Source of the DNA: Mycobacterium sp. 4858
GTDB taxonomy: Bacteria; Actinomycetota; Actinomycetes; Mycobacteriales; Mycobacteriaceae
Assembly: GCF_900240975.1 (NCBI RefSeq)
Contig: NZ_LT968775.1
Coordinates: 310,001 to 374,000, forward strand
Length of the DNA: 64,000 nt
Direction of reading: 5' to 3'
Part shown: one piece after another, positions 38,290-48,375 of the stretch
Layout: each line of letters starts with the position of its first letter
Numbering within the stretch: the stretch's first letter is position 1
Program-made: the position numbers and the translations under genes
Notes under the pieces: generated by a model
The model's database searches: none
What the model saw: only the letters and a program-made list of their open reading frames with translations
Told to the model about the DNA's origin: nothing

Positions 38290-38743
38290 CGTAGCGACGA
38301 TCGAGCCCGGCGAGCTGCCGAACGGGTGGGTGATCACCACCAGCGGGCGGATCTCCGGGGTGACGGAGCCGGGCGAGCTGTCCGTCCATTACCCGTTCCC
38401 GATCAAGGACCTGGTCGCCATCGATGACGCGCTGAAGTTCGGTTCGCGGGCATCGAAGGCGAGGTTCGCCATCTACCTCGGCGACCTGGGCAACGACACC
38501 GCCGCGCGGGCCCGCGAGATCCTGGCCAAGGTCCCGACGCCGGACAACGCGGTGCTGCTGGCGGTCTCACCCGACCAGAAGGTCATCGAGGTGGTCTACG
38601 GCTCCCAGGTCCGCGGTCGTGGCGCCGAGTCGTCCGCGCCGCTCGGGGTCGCCGCCGCGTCGTCGGCGTTTCAGCGGGGCGACCTGGTCGACGGGCTGGT
38701 CAGCGCGATCCGCGTCCTCAGCGCGGGAATCGCCCCGGCCTAA
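38276..38743 (+). CDS. DUF5130 protein, supercomplex-associated
   Basis: A 155-aa protein corresponding to Rv2468c. The GTG at 38276 is chosen because GGAGG lies at 38263-38267. It resembles TPM-domain-like proteins: [32 protein letters not shown]. No transmembrane helix is seen. The M. smegmatis homolog co-purifies with the cytochrome bcc-aa3 supercomplex according to published structures I recall; its role there is unclear. Translation is coupled to the CtaJ-like gene by overlap. Confidence 0.8.
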   Translation: MARGDVATIEPGELPNGWVITTSGRISGVTEPGELSVHYPFPIKDLVAIDDALKFGSRASKARFAIYLGDLGNDTAARAREILAKVPTPDNAVLLAVSPDQKVIEVVYGSQVRGRGAESSAPLGVAAASSAFQRGDLVDGLVSAIRVLSAGIAPA

Positions 38744-38774
38744 CTGCCCGCCCACCGCGCGAGGGTGCGCAAAT

Positions 38775-38794
38775 GCACGCCGAGCGCGGCGTGT
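38775..38794. terminator. Hairpin between convergent genes
   Basis: GCACGCCG (38775-38782) pairs with CGGCGTGT (38787-38794) around AGCG, with one G-T pair. It lies between the DUF5130 gene and pepN, which converge. The surrounding sequence also resembles a dispersed mycobacterial intergenic repeat. Confidence 0.5.
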
Positions 38795-38829
38795 CGCCGT
38801 ACAAACACGCGCGCTCGCGTCAGGCGTTA

Positions 38830-41412
38830 TCAGGCCGCGTCGAACCCGCGGGCCCGCAGGGCCCGCTTCACGCCGGCCTGGCCCTCCAGCACCAGCCGTC
38901 GTAGAGCCGGCGGCACCTCGGGGTCGGAAAGGAACCTGTCGGCGGCCGCGATACCGGCCTCGCTGATGTTCCAGTGCGGGTACAGCCCGATCACCACGGT
39001 CTGCGCGACCTCGCTGGACCGCCGTGCCCACACGCCCGGTATCGCTGCGAAATAGCGGTCGGTGAAGGGGTCGAGCAAGGCGTGCTGCCCGGGCGGGGCG
39101 AAGCCCGCGATGATGGACCGGGCCGTGATGTTGGCCAGGGTGTCGTCCTCGATCACCGTGGTCCAGGCCTCCTCCTTGACCTGCCGTTGCGGCCGAGCCG
39201 TCGCCGCCTGCGCACCGTGCCGCTTGCCGGCGGCGGTCGGGTCGCGCTGCACCTCCGCGTCGATGAAGGGCGTGCCGGGCCCGTCGGCGTCGATCTCGCC
39301 CGCGCCGGCGAGCGCGGTCACGATGCGCCACCGGAGATCGGTGTCGATCTCGAGACCGGCCAGCCCCAGCTCGGCCGGGTCGTGGTCGAGCAGGTCCGCC
39401 AGCGTCACGACGTGCCGGGTCGACAACACCGACGAGCACAGGCTGTTGACGAACGCGAGCTGGTGATCGGAGCCGGGCTCCGCCGCGCGCGCCAGCTCCA
39501 GCAACCGGTCGGCGAACTGCGGCCAGCCCTGCTCGTGCGCCCAGCCCGGCTCGGCGTAGGAAGCCAGCGCCGTCTGCGCCTGCAGCAGCAGCCGCTGCGC
39601 CACCCCGACCTCGGTTTCGGCGTGCACCCCGGTCGAGACCAGGGCCACGAAGTCGCGCGCCCGCATTTCGGCCTCGCGGGTCATCTCCCACGCCGCCGAC
39701 CACACCAGGGAGCGCGGCAGCGGCTCGGCGATGTCGGCGATGCGCCGCAACGCGGTCTGCAGCGACTCCTGATCGAGCCGCAGGGAGCAGTAGGTCAGGT
39801 CATCGTCGTTGACCAGCACCAGCTCGCCGCGCGAAAGACCTACCAGCGCAGGGACTTCCGTGACAGGGCCCTCGACATCGAGCTCTTCCCGCCGCACCCG
39901 CACCAGTTTGCCGGCGCCGTCGTCGTCGTAGATGCCGATCGCCAGCCGGTGCACCCGGGTCTCGCCTGCCCCGGGCGCGGCACCGCTCTGCGTCACCGCG
40001 AATCGGGTGAACCTCCCGTCGGCGTCGGTGTCGAAGTCGGCGCGCAGCGTGTTCAGCCCGGTCGTCTTCAACCATTGCCGGCCCCAGTCCGACAGGTCTC
40101 GGCCCGACGCCTTCTCCAGCGCGGTGACCAGGTCGTCGAAGGTGGCGTTGCCGAACGCGTGGGCGCGGAAGTAGTCGCGCAGACCGGCCAGGAATTGCTC
40201 CAGCCCGACGTAGGCGACCAGCTGCTTGAGGACCGAGGCGCCCTTTGCGTAGGTGATGCCATCGAAGTTCACCTCCACCGCGGCGAGGTCGGGGATGTCG
40301 GCGGCGATGGGATGCGTCGACGGCAGTTGGTCCTGGCGGTACGCCCACGACTTCTCGACCGTGGCGAACGTCGTCCAGGCCTCGGTGAATTCGGTGGCCT
40401 CCGCCTGGCACAGCACCGAGGCGAAGGTGGCGAACGACTCGTTGAGCCACAGGTCGTCCCACCAGGACATGGTGACCAGGTCCCCGAACCACATGTGCGC
40501 CATCTCGTGCAGCACGGTTTCGGCGCGCCGCTCGTAGGAGGCGCGGGTGACCTTGCTGCGAAAGACGTAGTCCTCCAGGAAGGTCACCGCACCCGCGTTT
40601 TCCATTGCGCCGGCGTTGAATTCGGGGACGAACAGCTGATCGTACTTGCCGAATGCGTACGGGAGCCCAAAGTTCTTGTGGTAGAAGCCGAATCCCTGTT
40701 TGGTCTGAGTGAACAGCCGCTCGGCGTCCATGTGGCGCGCCAGGGATTCCCGGCAGAAGATCCCCAGCGGGATCTCCCCATGCTCGTCGGTGTAGGTGTC
40801 TTTCCACTCGGCGTAGGGGCCGGCGATCAGCGCCACCAGATAGGTGCTCATCCGCGGGGTCGTGGCGAAGGTGTGCACCCCGTCCTCGATCGACACCGTG
40901 GCGCCGTTCGACACCACCTTCCAGTGCCCGGGCGCCGTCACCCGCAGGTCGAACGTCGCCTTGAGGTCGGGTTGGTCGAAGCAGGCGAACATGCGCTTGG
41001 CGTCGGCGGTTTCGAATTGCGAGTACAGATACGTCTCGTTGTCGACCGGGTCGACGAAGCGGTGCAACCCCTCACCGGTGTTCGAGTAGCGGCAGTCCGC
41101 GTCGACGACGAGCACGTTGTGTTGCTCCAGGCCGCGCAACGCGATGCCGGTGGATTCGTCGTATCCGGACACGTCGATGTCGTGACCGTTGAGCGTGGCA
41201 CCGCGTACCGTCTCGGCGGCGAGGTCGATGTACGTGTCGGCGCCCGGAAGCGCGTCGAACACGACCGTGGTCGTGGACCGGAACGTGCGGGTGGCCGGGG
41301 GACCCCCAACATCCGAGCCGTCGGTGACATCGAGCTGGATCTGGTAGCTGTCGACGGTGATCAGGGCCGCGCGTTCGACGGCCTGGTCCCGGGTGAGATT
41401 AGGAAGGGCCAC
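38830..41412 (-). CDS. pepN: Aminopeptidase N (M1 family)
   Basis: An 860-aa zinc metallopeptidase matching Rv2467. The substrate-binding exopeptidase motif GAMEN is at residues 268-272. The zinc site is HEMAH (302-306), with Glu325 in LWLNESFA as the third ligand. It removes N-terminal residues from peptides in the cytoplasm, finishing degradation by Clp and the proteasome. It is transcribed divergently from the DsbA-like gene, 105 bp away. Confidence 0.96.
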   Translation of the reverse strand: MALPNLTRDQAVERAALITVDSYQIQLDVTDGSDVGGPPATRTFRSTTTVVFDALPGADTYIDLAAETVRGATLNGHDIDVSGYDESTGIALRGLEQHNVLVVDADCRYSNTGEGLHRFVDPVDNETYLYSQFETADAKRMFACFDQPDLKATFDLRVTAPGHWKVVSNGATVSIEDGVHTFATTPRMSTYLVALIAGPYAEWKDTYTDEHGEIPLGIFCRESLARHMDAERLFTQTKQGFGFYHKNFGLPYAFGKYDQLFVPEFNAGAMENAGAVTFLEDYVFRSKVTRASYERRAETVLHEMAHMWFGDLVTMSWWDDLWLNESFATFASVLCQAEATEFTEAWTTFATVEKSWAYRQDQLPSTHPIAADIPDLAAVEVNFDGITYAKGASVLKQLVAYVGLEQFLAGLRDYFRAHAFGNATFDDLVTALEKASGRDLSDWGRQWLKTTGLNTLRADFDTDADGRFTRFAVTQSGAAPGAGETRVHRLAIGIYDDDGAGKLVRVRREELDVEGPVTEVPALVGLSRGELVLVNDDDLTYCSLRLDQESLQTALRRIADIAEPLPRSLVWSAAWEMTREAEMRARDFVALVSTGVHAETEVGVAQRLLLQAQTALASYAEPGWAHEQGWPQFADRLLELARAAEPGSDHQLAFVNSLCSSVLSTRHVVTLADLLDHDPAELGLAGLEIDTDLRWRIVTALAGAGEIDADGPGTPFIDAEVQRDPTAAGKRHGAQAATARPQRQVKEEAWTTVIEDDTLANITARSIIAGFAPPGQHALLDPFTDRYFAAIPGVWARRSSEVAQTVVIGLYPHWNISEAGIAAADRFLSDPEVPPALRRLVLEGQAGVKRALRARGFDAA

Positions 41413-41452
41413 GCGTCCAACTTACGTGCCCGGATCGCATCCGGGGCACTGC

Positions 41453-41479
41453 GGGAACAGGGCCGCGGCGCCTACGGTT
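41453..41479 (+). promoter_or_regulatory. SigH-type promoter
   Basis: GGGAACA (41453-41459) and CGGTT (41475-41479), 15 bases apart (16 to the GGTT), match the mycobacterial SigH consensus (GGGAAYA / (C/G)GTT). The ATG of the DsbA-like gene lies 38 bases further on. Rv2466c in Mtb is a known strong SigH target. Confidence 0.75.
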
Positions 41480-41517
41480 GTGCTGAACGGTGTGTCGACC
41501 GACGAGAGGATTGCGCT

Positions 41518-42141
41518 ATGTCTGACAAGGCTGCCGGGAAAGACCAAGCCGATTTCTGGTTCGATCCGCTGTGCCCGTGGTGCTGGATCACGTCGCGCTG
41601 GATCCTCGAGGTGGAGAAGGTCCGCGACATCGACGTGCACTTCCACGTGATGAGCCTGGCGATCCTCAACGAGAACCGCGAGGGCCTGCCCGACAAGTAT
41701 CGCGAGATGATGAAGCACGCCTGGGGGCCGGTCCGAGTGGCGATCGCCGCCGAGCAGGCCCACGGCGCCGGAGTCCTGGACCCGCTGTACACCGCGATGG
41801 GCACTCGAATCCACAACGAGGACAACAAGAACCTCGAGGAGGTCATCAAGTTGTCGCTGGCCGACGCCGAGTTGCCCGCCGAGCTCGCCGAGGCCGCGCA
41901 CAGCGACGCCTACGACGACGCCCTGCGCAAGAGCCACCACGCCGGCATGGACGCCGTCGGCGACGACGTCGGCACGCCGACCATCCACGTCAACGGTGTG
42001 GCGTTCTTCGGGCCGGTGCTGTCGAAGATCCCGCGCGGCGAGGAGGCCGGCAAGCTGTGGGACGCGTCGGTGACCTTTGCGTCCTACCCGCACTTCTTCG
42101 AGCTCAAGCGCACGCGCACCGAGAAGCCCGAATTCGACTAG
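41518..42141 (+). CDS. DsbA-like mycothiol-dependent reductase (Rv2466c-like)
   Basis: A 207-aa thioredoxin-fold protein of the same length as Rv2466c, with the active-site motif CPWC at Cys19 and Cys22 as in Mtb. The Mtb protein is a mycothiol-dependent reductase that defends against oxidative stress and activates thienopyrimidine prodrugs. The cis-Pro region is [10 protein letters not shown]. It is cytosolic: no signal sequence. A SigH-type promoter upstream predicts induction by thiol oxidation. Confidence 0.94.
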   Translation: MSDKAAGKDQADFWFDPLCPWCWITSRWILEVEKVRDIDVHFHVMSLAILNENREGLPDKYREMMKHAWGPVRVAIAAEQAHGAGVLDPLYTAMGTRIHNEDNKNLEEVIKLSLADAELPAELAEAAHSDAYDDALRKSHHAGMDAVGDDVGTPTIHVNGVAFFGPVLSKIPRGEEAGKLWDASVTFASYPHFFELKRTRTEKPEFD

Positions 42142-42189
42142 ATCGTCGGGCGGCGACCCGCAGCGCACCGTTGTGTAAGGATTGCGGGC

Positions 42190-42669
42190 ATGCGCGTCTA
42201 CCTCGGCTCTGACCACGCCGGATTCGAGCTCAAGCAGCAGATCATCGAGCACCTCAAGGCGTCCGGGCACGAGCCGATCGACTGCGGTGCCTACACGTAC
42301 GACGCCGAGGACGATTACCCGGCGTTTTGCATCGCGGCCGCGACTTGCACGGTCGCCGACCCCGACAGCCTGGGCATCGTCCTCGGCGGGTCGGGCAACG
42401 GTGAGCAGATCGCCGCCAACAAGGTGCCCGGAGCCCGCTGCGCGCTGGCGTGGAGCGTGGAGACGGCGACACTGGCACGCGAACACAACAACGCCCAGCT
42501 GATCGGGATCGGTGGCCGCATGCACACCGTCGAAGAGGCGCTGGCGATCGTGGATGCGTTCCTGACCGCGCAGTGGTCGAAAGCCGAACGCCACCAACGG
42601 CGTATCGACATCCTCGCCGAGTACGAACGCACCCACCAGGCGCCGCCGGTGCCCGGCGCGCAGGGCTGA
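42190..42669 (+). CDS. rpiB: Ribose-5-phosphate isomerase B
   Basis: A 159-aa RpiB/LacAB-type isomerase matching Rv2465c. The N-terminus MRVYLGSDHAGFELK carries the substrate-binding SDHAG. GGSGNGEQIAANKVPGARC is the phosphate and active-site segment; in the mycobacterial type the catalytic base is a Glu of that segment rather than Cys. It interconverts ribose 5-phosphate and ribulose 5-phosphate. nei2 follows 7 bp later. Confidence 0.96.
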   Translation: MRVYLGSDHAGFELKQQIIEHLKASGHEPIDCGAYTYDAEDDYPAFCIAAATCTVADPDSLGIVLGGSGNGEQIAANKVPGARCALAWSVETATLAREHNNAQLIGIGGRMHTVEEALAIVDAFLTAQWSKAERHQRRIDILAEYERTHQAPPVPGAQG

Positions 42670-42675
42670 GGCCCC

Positions 42676-43476
42676 ATGCCCGAAGGGCACACCCTGCACC
42701 GGCTGGCCCGGCTGCACCAGCGCCGGTTCGGTGGTGCGCCCGTAGCGGTGTCCAGCCCGCAGGGGCGCTTCGCCGATGCGGCCGTGGTGGACGGGCGCGT
42801 GTTGCGCCGCACCAGCGTCTGGGGCAAGCACCTGTTCCACCACTATGACGGCGGCCCGATCGTGCACGTGCACCTGGGCCTCTACGGCGCCTTCACCGAA
42901 TGGCCGCGCGAGGACGCGGTCCTTCCCGAGCCGGTCGGGCAGGTGCGAATGCGCATGGTGGGCGCCGACTACGGCACCGATCTGCGCGGGCCGACGGTCT
43001 GCGAGGTGATCGACGAGGGCCAGGTTTCCGACGTGCTGGCCAAGCTCGGCCCCGACCCGCTGCGCAACGACGCCGATCCATCCTGGGCGTGGAAGCGAAT
43101 CAGTAAGTCCCGCAGACCTATCGGCGCACTGTTGATGGATCAGACCATCGTCGCCGGCGTGGGCAACGTCTACCGCAACGAGCTGCTGTACCGCCACAAC
43201 ATCGACCCCTTCCGCCCGGGCCGGGACGTCGGCCAGGCGGAGTTCGACGCGGCGTGGACCGACCTGGTGGCGCTGATGAAGGTCGGCTTCCGCCGCGGCA
43301 AGATCGTCGTGGTGCGGCCCGAACACGACCACGGCCCGCCGTCGTATCGGGCCGGGCGTCCCCGGACGTACGTGTACCGGCGCGCCGGCGAAGGGTGCCG
43401 GGTGTGCGGAGATTCGATCCGCACGTCCGTCCTGGAGGGGCGAAACGTGTTTTGGTGCCCGTCCTGCCAAAAGTGA
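42676..43476 (+). CDS. nei2: Endonuclease VIII-like DNA glycosylase
   Basis: A 266-aa Fpg/Nei-family glycosylase matching Rv2464c (268 aa). It opens with Met-Pro-Glu-Gly (MPEGHTLHRLARL), where Pro2 and Glu3 are catalytic. A helix-two-turn-helix segment (GVGNVYRNELLYRHNIDP) and a C-terminal zinc finger (CRVC...FWCPSCQ) bind DNA. It excises oxidised pyrimidines and cleaves the abasic site. Confidence 0.94.
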   Translation: MPEGHTLHRLARLHQRRFGGAPVAVSSPQGRFADAAVVDGRVLRRTSVWGKHLFHHYDGGPIVHVHLGLYGAFTEWPREDAVLPEPVGQVRMRMVGADYGTDLRGPTVCEVIDEGQVSDVLAKLGPDPLRNDADPSWAWKRISKSRRPIGALLMDQTIVAGVGNVYRNELLYRHNIDPFRPGRDVGQAEFDAAWTDLVALMKVGFRRGKIVVVRPEHDHGPPSYRAGRPRTYVYRRAGEGCRVCGDSIRTSVLEGRNVFWCPSCQK

Positions 43477-43585
43477 TGCGCCTCACCATCATTGCGCTCT
43501 CCCCAAGGTGGCGCCAATTGGCAGGAAACTCCCAGCAAGAAACGCTGACGTCTACTGTTTGAGCGCGGCTCGATTGAGGGTACTG

Positions 43586-43912
43586 GTGGAAGCCGTGAAT
43601 ACTCTTCCGCGTTTAGCTGCAACGGTTTCCGCGATCGTCGGGTTGGGGCTGGCTGGGCTGGGTGCCGCGGTCGGCGCCCAGGCCCAGCCCGCGCCATTGC
43701 CCGATTACCACTGGTGCCCGGGGCAAGGGTGGGACCCGGGTTGGGGGCAGAACTGGGACTCGAACAACTGCCACGATGACCGCCATCGCGACATGGACGG
43801 CAACGACCACAGCCGTGACTGGAATGGCCCGGGACCCGACCAACGCGGTCCTGGCTGGCCCGGTGGACCCGGCGGACCGGGACCGTATCAGCCGCAGCCC
43901 TGGCAACACTGA
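43586..43912 (+). CDS. Small secreted protein, Trp/Pro/Gly-rich
   Basis: The GTG at 43586 (GAGGG upstream) gives 108 aa with a signal peptide: a short N-region, a hydrophobic core AATVSAIVGLGLAGLGAAVG, and cleavage probably after AQA (near QAQPAP). The mature part has WCPGQGWDPGWGQNWDSNNCHDD, two cysteines that could pair, then a Gly/Pro/Asp-rich tail. The CPGxGxDPGWGxNWD pattern occurs in several small mycobacterial secreted proteins of unknown role. It lies between nei2 and convergent lipP. Confidence 0.72.
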   Translation: MEAVNTLPRLAATVSAIVGLGLAGLGAAVGAQAQPAPLPDYHWCPGQGWDPGWGQNWDSNNCHDDRHRDMDGNDHSRDWNGPGPDQRGPGWPGGPGGPGPYQPQPWQH

Positions 43913-43921
43913 TCCGTCGAT

Positions 43922-43953
43922 GGGTGCGGGCCGCGTGCGCGTGGCCCGTACCC
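43922..43953. terminator. Bidirectional terminator between convergent genes
   Basis: GGGTGCGGGCC (43922-43932) pairs with GGCCCGTACCC (43943-43953), an 11-bp stem with one G-T pair and a 10-base loop, between the secreted-protein gene and lipP. Confidence 0.6.
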
Positions 43954-43959
43954 CCAACG

Positions 43960-45171
43960 TCAGGTCGCCGCTCGCGCTTCCGGCATGACTCCCAGCGTCG
44001 CGTAGACCTCGTTGCTCAGCGCGAGGCTGCGCGGGTCCGCATTGGCCTTGGTGGCGTCGAAGCGGTTCGCCACGTACGCGTAACCGATGCGGTGCTCTAA
44101 ATCGACGAACCCGAAGGAGCCGCCCAGGCCGCCGTGGCCGAAGATCCGAGGGTTGGGCCCGTTGACGCACCGCTGGTTGAGCATGTAGCCCAGGCCCCAG
44201 CCGTGGTCCGCGACCCGTGGCCCCAGCACCAGGTCGGTCTCCAGGCCGCCCTGACACTCCCGCACCAGGTCCATGTGCTCGCGGCTGAGCACCTTCTCCT
44301 GCGCGAGCGCGTTGTAGAACGTCGCCAACCCCAGGGCCGACACCTGCCCGTTGGTCCCCGGGAACTCGAGTTCGCGCCACAGCTGCAGATCATGGGAGCC
44401 GAGCTCGTCGTCGGGGGCGAACCCCATCGAGATCGAGAGCCCGGCCTTCGGATGGTCGGACAGGCTGACCGGGTGGCCGGGGGCCTGCGCGTCGGCCAGC
44501 AGGTCACGGGCGTGCGGCTTGTTGACCCGCTCGGCGCAGCGGCGCTGTTCGGCCAGGGGCAGCCCGATATGGACGTCGGCGCCCAACGGTTCGGCGATCT
44601 CGGTGCGCAGGTACTGGCCGATCGTCCGGCCGGTGACGCGGCGGAACACCTCGCCGAGGATGAATCCGAACGTGGTCATGTGGTAGCCCTGGGCGGTGCC
44701 CGGTTCCCAGTACGGTTCGGCGGCGGCCAGTTGCTCGCAGACCAAATCCCAGTCGGCGACGTCTTCCCAGCGCAGCCGGGTGCGGGGGCCGATCACGCCG
44801 GACCGGTGGCTCATCACCATCGCCAGCGTGATGTCCTGTTTGCCGGCTTGCGCGAACTCGGGCCAGTAATGGGCGACCGGGGCCTGCAGGTCCAGCTCGC
44901 CGCGGTCGGCCAGTTGATGGACACAGGTGGCCGACAAGCCCTTGGTGCCGGATAGCACCGTCGTCAGGGTGTTCTGCTGCCAGGTCCGGGTGTGGGCGGC
45001 GTCGGCCCAACCGCCCCAGAGGTTGACGACGAGGTCCCCGTCCAGCCAGACCGCGACGGCCGCGCCGACTTCATCGCCCCGCGTGAAGTTGCCTTCGAAT
45101 GCCTCGCGCACCCCGACGAAGTCCGGCGCGCATGAGCCGTGGATCAGCGCATCCGTTTCTAGGTCGCTCAT
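43960..45171 (-). CDS. lipP: Esterase/beta-lactamase-family protein LipP
   Basis: A 403-aa serine hydrolase of the class C beta-lactamase/esterase family, matching Rv2463 (394 aa). The SxxK motif is SGTKG, and a Tyr-containing motif and the final HGG (FGHGGLGGSFG) complete the family active site. It probably hydrolyses short acyl esters. No signal peptide is obvious, so it is likely cytoplasmic or released by another route. Confidence 0.9.
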   Translation of the reverse strand: MSDLETDALIHGSCAPDFVGVREAFEGNFTRGDEVGAAVAVWLDGDLVVNLWGGWADAAHTRTWQQNTLTTVLSGTKGLSATCVHQLADRGELDLQAPVAHYWPEFAQAGKQDITLAMVMSHRSGVIGPRTRLRWEDVADWDLVCEQLAAAEPYWEPGTAQGYHMTTFGFILGEVFRRVTGRTIGQYLRTEIAEPLGADVHIGLPLAEQRRCAERVNKPHARDLLADAQAPGHPVSLSDHPKAGLSISMGFAPDDELGSHDLQLWRELEFPGTNGQVSALGLATFYNALAQEKVLSREHMDLVRECQGGLETDLVLGPRVADHGWGLGYMLNQRCVNGPNPRIFGHGGLGGSFGFVDLEHRIGYAYVANRFDATKANADPRSLALSNEVYATLGVMPEARAAT

Positions 45172-45203
45172 GGCGCCTCTCTGTGGAGCAGATCCCTAAC
45201 CCG

Positions 45204-45274
45204 AGCGGGCGACGGGAATCGAACCCGCGTAGCTAGTTTGGAAGACTAGGGCTCTACCATTGAGCTACGCCCGC
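45204..45274 (-). tRNA. glyV: tRNA-Gly (anticodon UCC)
   Basis: On the minus strand, GCGGGCG pairs with the 3' CGCCCGC and the discriminator is T. The anticodon loop is CTTCCAA, and the T loop is TTCGATT. The symbol follows the Mtb gene at this locus as I recall it. Confidence 0.94.
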
Positions 45275-45422
45275 ATGTATTGGTCGAGCGTGACTGTAGC
45301 TGTCGACGAAGATCAAATCTAATCGACGCGGTCTTGTGATCGCTCCGTGAGGGTCTGTGAGGTCGCCGCGAAGGCCGTGGCCGACCCGGACTCGACGGGC
45401 CTTAGGATCATCGAGGTCAGCG

Positions 45423-45501
<79 letters not shown>

Positions 45502-45567
45502 GCACCACCCCGCGCCGCATGCACGCGGCCCACCGAACGCCAGGAACGACCACCGAGGAGCACCCCC

Positions 45568-47016
45568 GTGAAGAGCACCGTCGAGCAGCTGAGCCCCACC
45601 CGGGTCCGCATCAACGTGGAGGTGCCGTTCGCCGAACTGGAGCCCGACTTCCAGCGGGCCTACCGGGAGCTGGCCAAGCAGGTGCGGCTGCCCGGCTTTC
45701 GCCCCGGCAAGGCGCCGGCGAAGTTGCTGGAGGCCCGGTTCGGCCGAGAGGCGCTGCTGGACCAGGTTGTGAACGAGGCGCTGCCCGCGCGGTACGGGCA
45801 GGCGGTCGTGGACTCAGAAGTGCAGCCGCTCGGTCAGCCCGAGATCGAGGTCACCAAGAAGGAGTACGGCCAGGAGCTGGCGTTCAGCGCCGAGGTCGAC
45901 ATCCGCCCCAAGATCGAGCTTCCGGACCTGGCCACGCTGAAGGTGTCGGTCGACCCGGTCGAGGTCAGCGACGATGACGTCGACGCCGAATTGCAGTCCC
46001 TGCGCGCCCGGTTCGGCACCCTCACCGGGGTGGACCGGCCCGTGGAAACCGGCGACTTCGTCTCCATCGACCTGTCAGCCACCATCGACGGTGAAGAGGT
46101 GCCGGGGGCCGCCGCGGAGGGGCTGTCCCACGAGGTGGGCTCCGGCCGTCTCATCGCGGGCCTCGACGACGCCCTGGTCGGTCTGTCCGTCGACGAGTCC
46201 CGCGAGTTCACCGCGCAGCTGGCGGCCGGTGACCACGCCGGGCGGGACGCGCAGGTGACCGTCACCGTCAAGTCGATCAAGCAGCGCGAGCTCCCCGAGC
46301 CCGACGACGAGTTCGCCCAGTTGGCCAGCGAGTTCGACACCATCGAGGAGCTGCGGGCCAATCTGCGCGAGCAGGTGGGCCGGGTCAAGCGCGCTCAGCA
46401 GGCCGACCAGATACGTAACGCCGCGCTGGACGCTCTCTTGGACCAGGTCGACGTGCCGCTGCCGGAGGCGATCGTCAAAGCGCAGGTCGAGAGCACCCTG
46501 CACAACGCCCTGCACGGGCTGGAGCACGACGAGGCCAAGCTCGACCAGGCGCTCGCCGGACAGGGCAAGACGCGCGAAGAGTTCGAGACCGAGACGCGCT
46601 CGGCCGCGGAGACGGACGTCAAGAGGCAGCTGCTGCTGGATGCGTTGGCCGACGAGCTGGAGGTCCAGGTCGGCCAGGACGACCTGACCGAGCGGCTGAT
46701 GATGACGTCGCGCCAATACGGCATCGAGCCGCAGCAGCTGCTGGGCTACCTGCAGGAGAACAACCAGCTGCCGGCCATGTTCGCCGACGTGCGGCGCGGG
46801 CTGGCCATCGCCGAGGTGGTGCGGGCGGCGACGGTGACCGACACCGACGGGAACGCGATCGACACCAATGAGTTCTTCGGCAAGCGCGGGGAGGCCGACG
46901 ATGCCGAGCCGACTGGCGAGGCTGAGGAGGCCGACCATTCGACCGGGGAGGCCAACGATGCCGAGCCGACCGACGAGGCCCCGGAAACCGAAGCGTCCGA
47001 CGACGAAGCGGAGTGA
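45568..47016 (+). CDS. tig: Trigger factor
   Basis: Translation from GTG 45568 (GAGGAG upstream) gives 482 aa (Mtb 466). The ribosome-binding N-terminal domain has the signature GFRPGKAP. The FKBP-type prolyl isomerase domain (about 155-245) includes [15 protein letters not shown], and a helical chaperone domain follows. The last 45 or so residues are an acidic, repetitive tail ([19 protein letters not shown]) that accounts for the extra length. It folds nascent chains at the exit tunnel. It precedes clpP1P2, linking folding and degradation. Confidence 0.96.
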   Translation: MKSTVEQLSPTRVRINVEVPFAELEPDFQRAYRELAKQVRLPGFRPGKAPAKLLEARFGREALLDQVVNEALPARYGQAVVDSEVQPLGQPEIEVTKKEYGQELAFSAEVDIRPKIELPDLATLKVSVDPVEVSDDDVDAELQSLRARFGTLTGVDRPVETGDFVSIDLSATIDGEEVPGAAAEGLSHEVGSGRLIAGLDDALVGLSVDESREFTAQLAAGDHAGRDAQVTVTVKSIKQRELPEPDDEFAQLASEFDTIEELRANLREQVGRVKRAQQADQIRNAALDALLDQVDVPLPEAIVKAQVESTLHNALHGLEHDEAKLDQALAGQGKTREEFETETRSAAETDVKRQLLLDALADELEVQVGQDDLTERLMMTSRQYGIEPQQLLGYLQENNQLPAMFADVRRGLAIAEVVRAATVTDTDGNAIDTNEFFGKRGEADDAEPTGEAEEADHSTGEANDAEPTDEAPETEASDDEAE

Positions 47017-47026
47017 CCGGTCTTGA

Positions 47027-47037
47027 CGCTGTGAGCG
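47027..47037 (+). promoter_or_regulatory. Candidate ClgR box upstream of clpP1P2
   Basis: CGC-TGTGA-GCG with A/T-rich flanks fits the actinobacterial ClgR consensus (CGC, five bases, GCG) with one mismatch at the centre. It lies 98 bases before the clpP1 start. ClgR activates clpP1P2 in mycobacteria and corynebacteria. Confidence 0.5.
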
Positions 47038-47134
47038 AAAGCGCCGAATTGAGGGGGAGCGTGACCGCGAAACAGTCGGCCAGGTTGGTTAGTGTCGGTG
47101 CATAGAAGAACTCGAGAAAGCAGGTAACCCAGTC

Positions 47135-47734
47135 GTGTCTGACATGCGTTCGCCCTCGCAGGGGCTCAACCTCACGGACTCGGTCTATGAGCGCTTGCTC
47201 TCCGAGCGCATCATCTTCCTGGGTTCGGAGGTGAACGACGAGGTCGCCAACCGGCTGTGCGCGCAGATCCTGTTGCTCGCCGCCGAGGACGCCGACAAGG
47301 ACATCTCGCTGTACATCAACTCCCCGGGCGGATCGATCAGCGCCGGCATGGCCATCTACGACACCATGGTGCTGGCGCCCTGCGACATCGCCACCTACGC
47401 GATGGGCATGGCCGCCTCGATGGGAGAGTTCCTGCTCGCGGCCGGCACCAAGGGCAAGCGCTTCGCGCTGCCGCACGCGCGCATCCTGATGCACCAGCCG
47501 CTGGGCGGGGTGACGGGCAGCGCGGCCGACATCGCGATCCAGGCCGAGCAGTTCCACGTCATCAAGAAGGAGATGTTCCGGCTGAACGCCGAATTCACCG
47601 GGCAGTCGATCGAGCGCATCGAAGCGGACTCCGACCGCGACCGCTGGTTCACCGCGCAGGAAGCCCTGGAATACGGGTTCGTCGACCACATCATCACCCG
47701 CGCCGCCCACATCACCAACGGAGAAGCCCAGTGA
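47135..47734 (+). CDS. clpP1: ATP-dependent Clp protease subunit ClpP1
   Basis: A 199-aa serine protease subunit from GTG 47135. The triad Ser95 (GMAASMGEF) and His120 (ARILMHQP) are clear; the Asp lies in the DRDRWF region. It forms the mixed ClpP1P2 tetradecamer that works with ClpX or ClpC1. Its stop overlaps the clpP2 GTG start, giving coupled, equal translation. It may be processed near the N-terminus, as in Mtb. Confidence 0.97.
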   Translation: MSDMRSPSQGLNLTDSVYERLLSERIIFLGSEVNDEVANRLCAQILLLAAEDADKDISLYINSPGGSISAGMAIYDTMVLAPCDIATYAMGMAASMGEFLLAAGTKGKRFALPHARILMHQPLGGVTGSAADIAIQAEQFHVIKKEMFRLNAEFTGQSIERIEADSDRDRWFTAQEALEYGFVDHIITRAAHITNGEAQ

Positions 47735-48375
47735 GCACCCAGCACCCGAACATGCAGCCCCAGGCGCGCTACATCCTGCCGTCGTTCATCGAGCACTCCA
47801 GCTTCGGTGTCAAGGAGTCCAACCCCTACAACAAGCTGTTCGAGGAGCGCATCATCTTCCTCGGCGTCCAGGTGGACGACGCTTCGGCGAACGACATCAT
47901 GGCGCAGCTGCTGGTGTTGGAATCGCTGGACCCCGACCGCGACATCACCATGTACATCAACTCGCCCGGCGGCGGCTTCACCTCGCTGATGGCGATCTAC
48001 GACACCATGCAGTACGTCCGCGCCGACATTCAGACGGTGTGCCTCGGTCAGGCCGCGTCGGCCGCGGCGGTGTTGCTGGCCGCCGGAACCCCAGGCAAGC
48101 GGATGGCGCTGCCCAACGCTCGCGTGCTGATCCACCAGCCGTCGCTTCAGGGCGTGATCCAGGGCCAGTTCTCCGACCTGGAGATCCAGGCCGCCGAGAT
48201 CGAGCGGATGCGCACGCTGATGGAGACCACACTGGCCCGCCACACCGGCAAGGATGCCGCGACCGTCCGTAAGGACACCGACCGGGACAAGATCCTGACC
48301 GCCGAAGAGGCCAAGGAGTACGGGATCATCGACACCGTCCTGGAATACCGGAAGCTCTCCGCGCAGACCGCCTAG
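47731..48375 (+). CDS. clpP2: ATP-dependent Clp protease subunit ClpP2
   Basis: A 214-aa subunit, the same length as Mtb ClpP2, from GTG 47731 with GTGA overlap. The catalytic Ser is in GQAASAAAV and the His in ARVLIHQP. It pairs with ClpP1 to form the essential protease; the AAA+ partners dock on the ClpP2 face. The N-terminal 15 or so residues are probably removed as in Mtb. Confidence 0.97.
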   Translation: MSTQHPNMQPQARYILPSFIEHSSFGVKESNPYNKLFEERIIFLGVQVDDASANDIMAQLLVLESLDPDRDITMYINSPGGGFTSLMAIYDTMQYVRADIQTVCLGQAASAAAVLLAAGTPGKRMALPNARVLIHQPSLQGVIQGQFSDLEIQAAEIERMRTLMETTLARHTGKDAATVRKDTDRDKILTAEEAKEYGIIDTVLEYRKLSAQTA

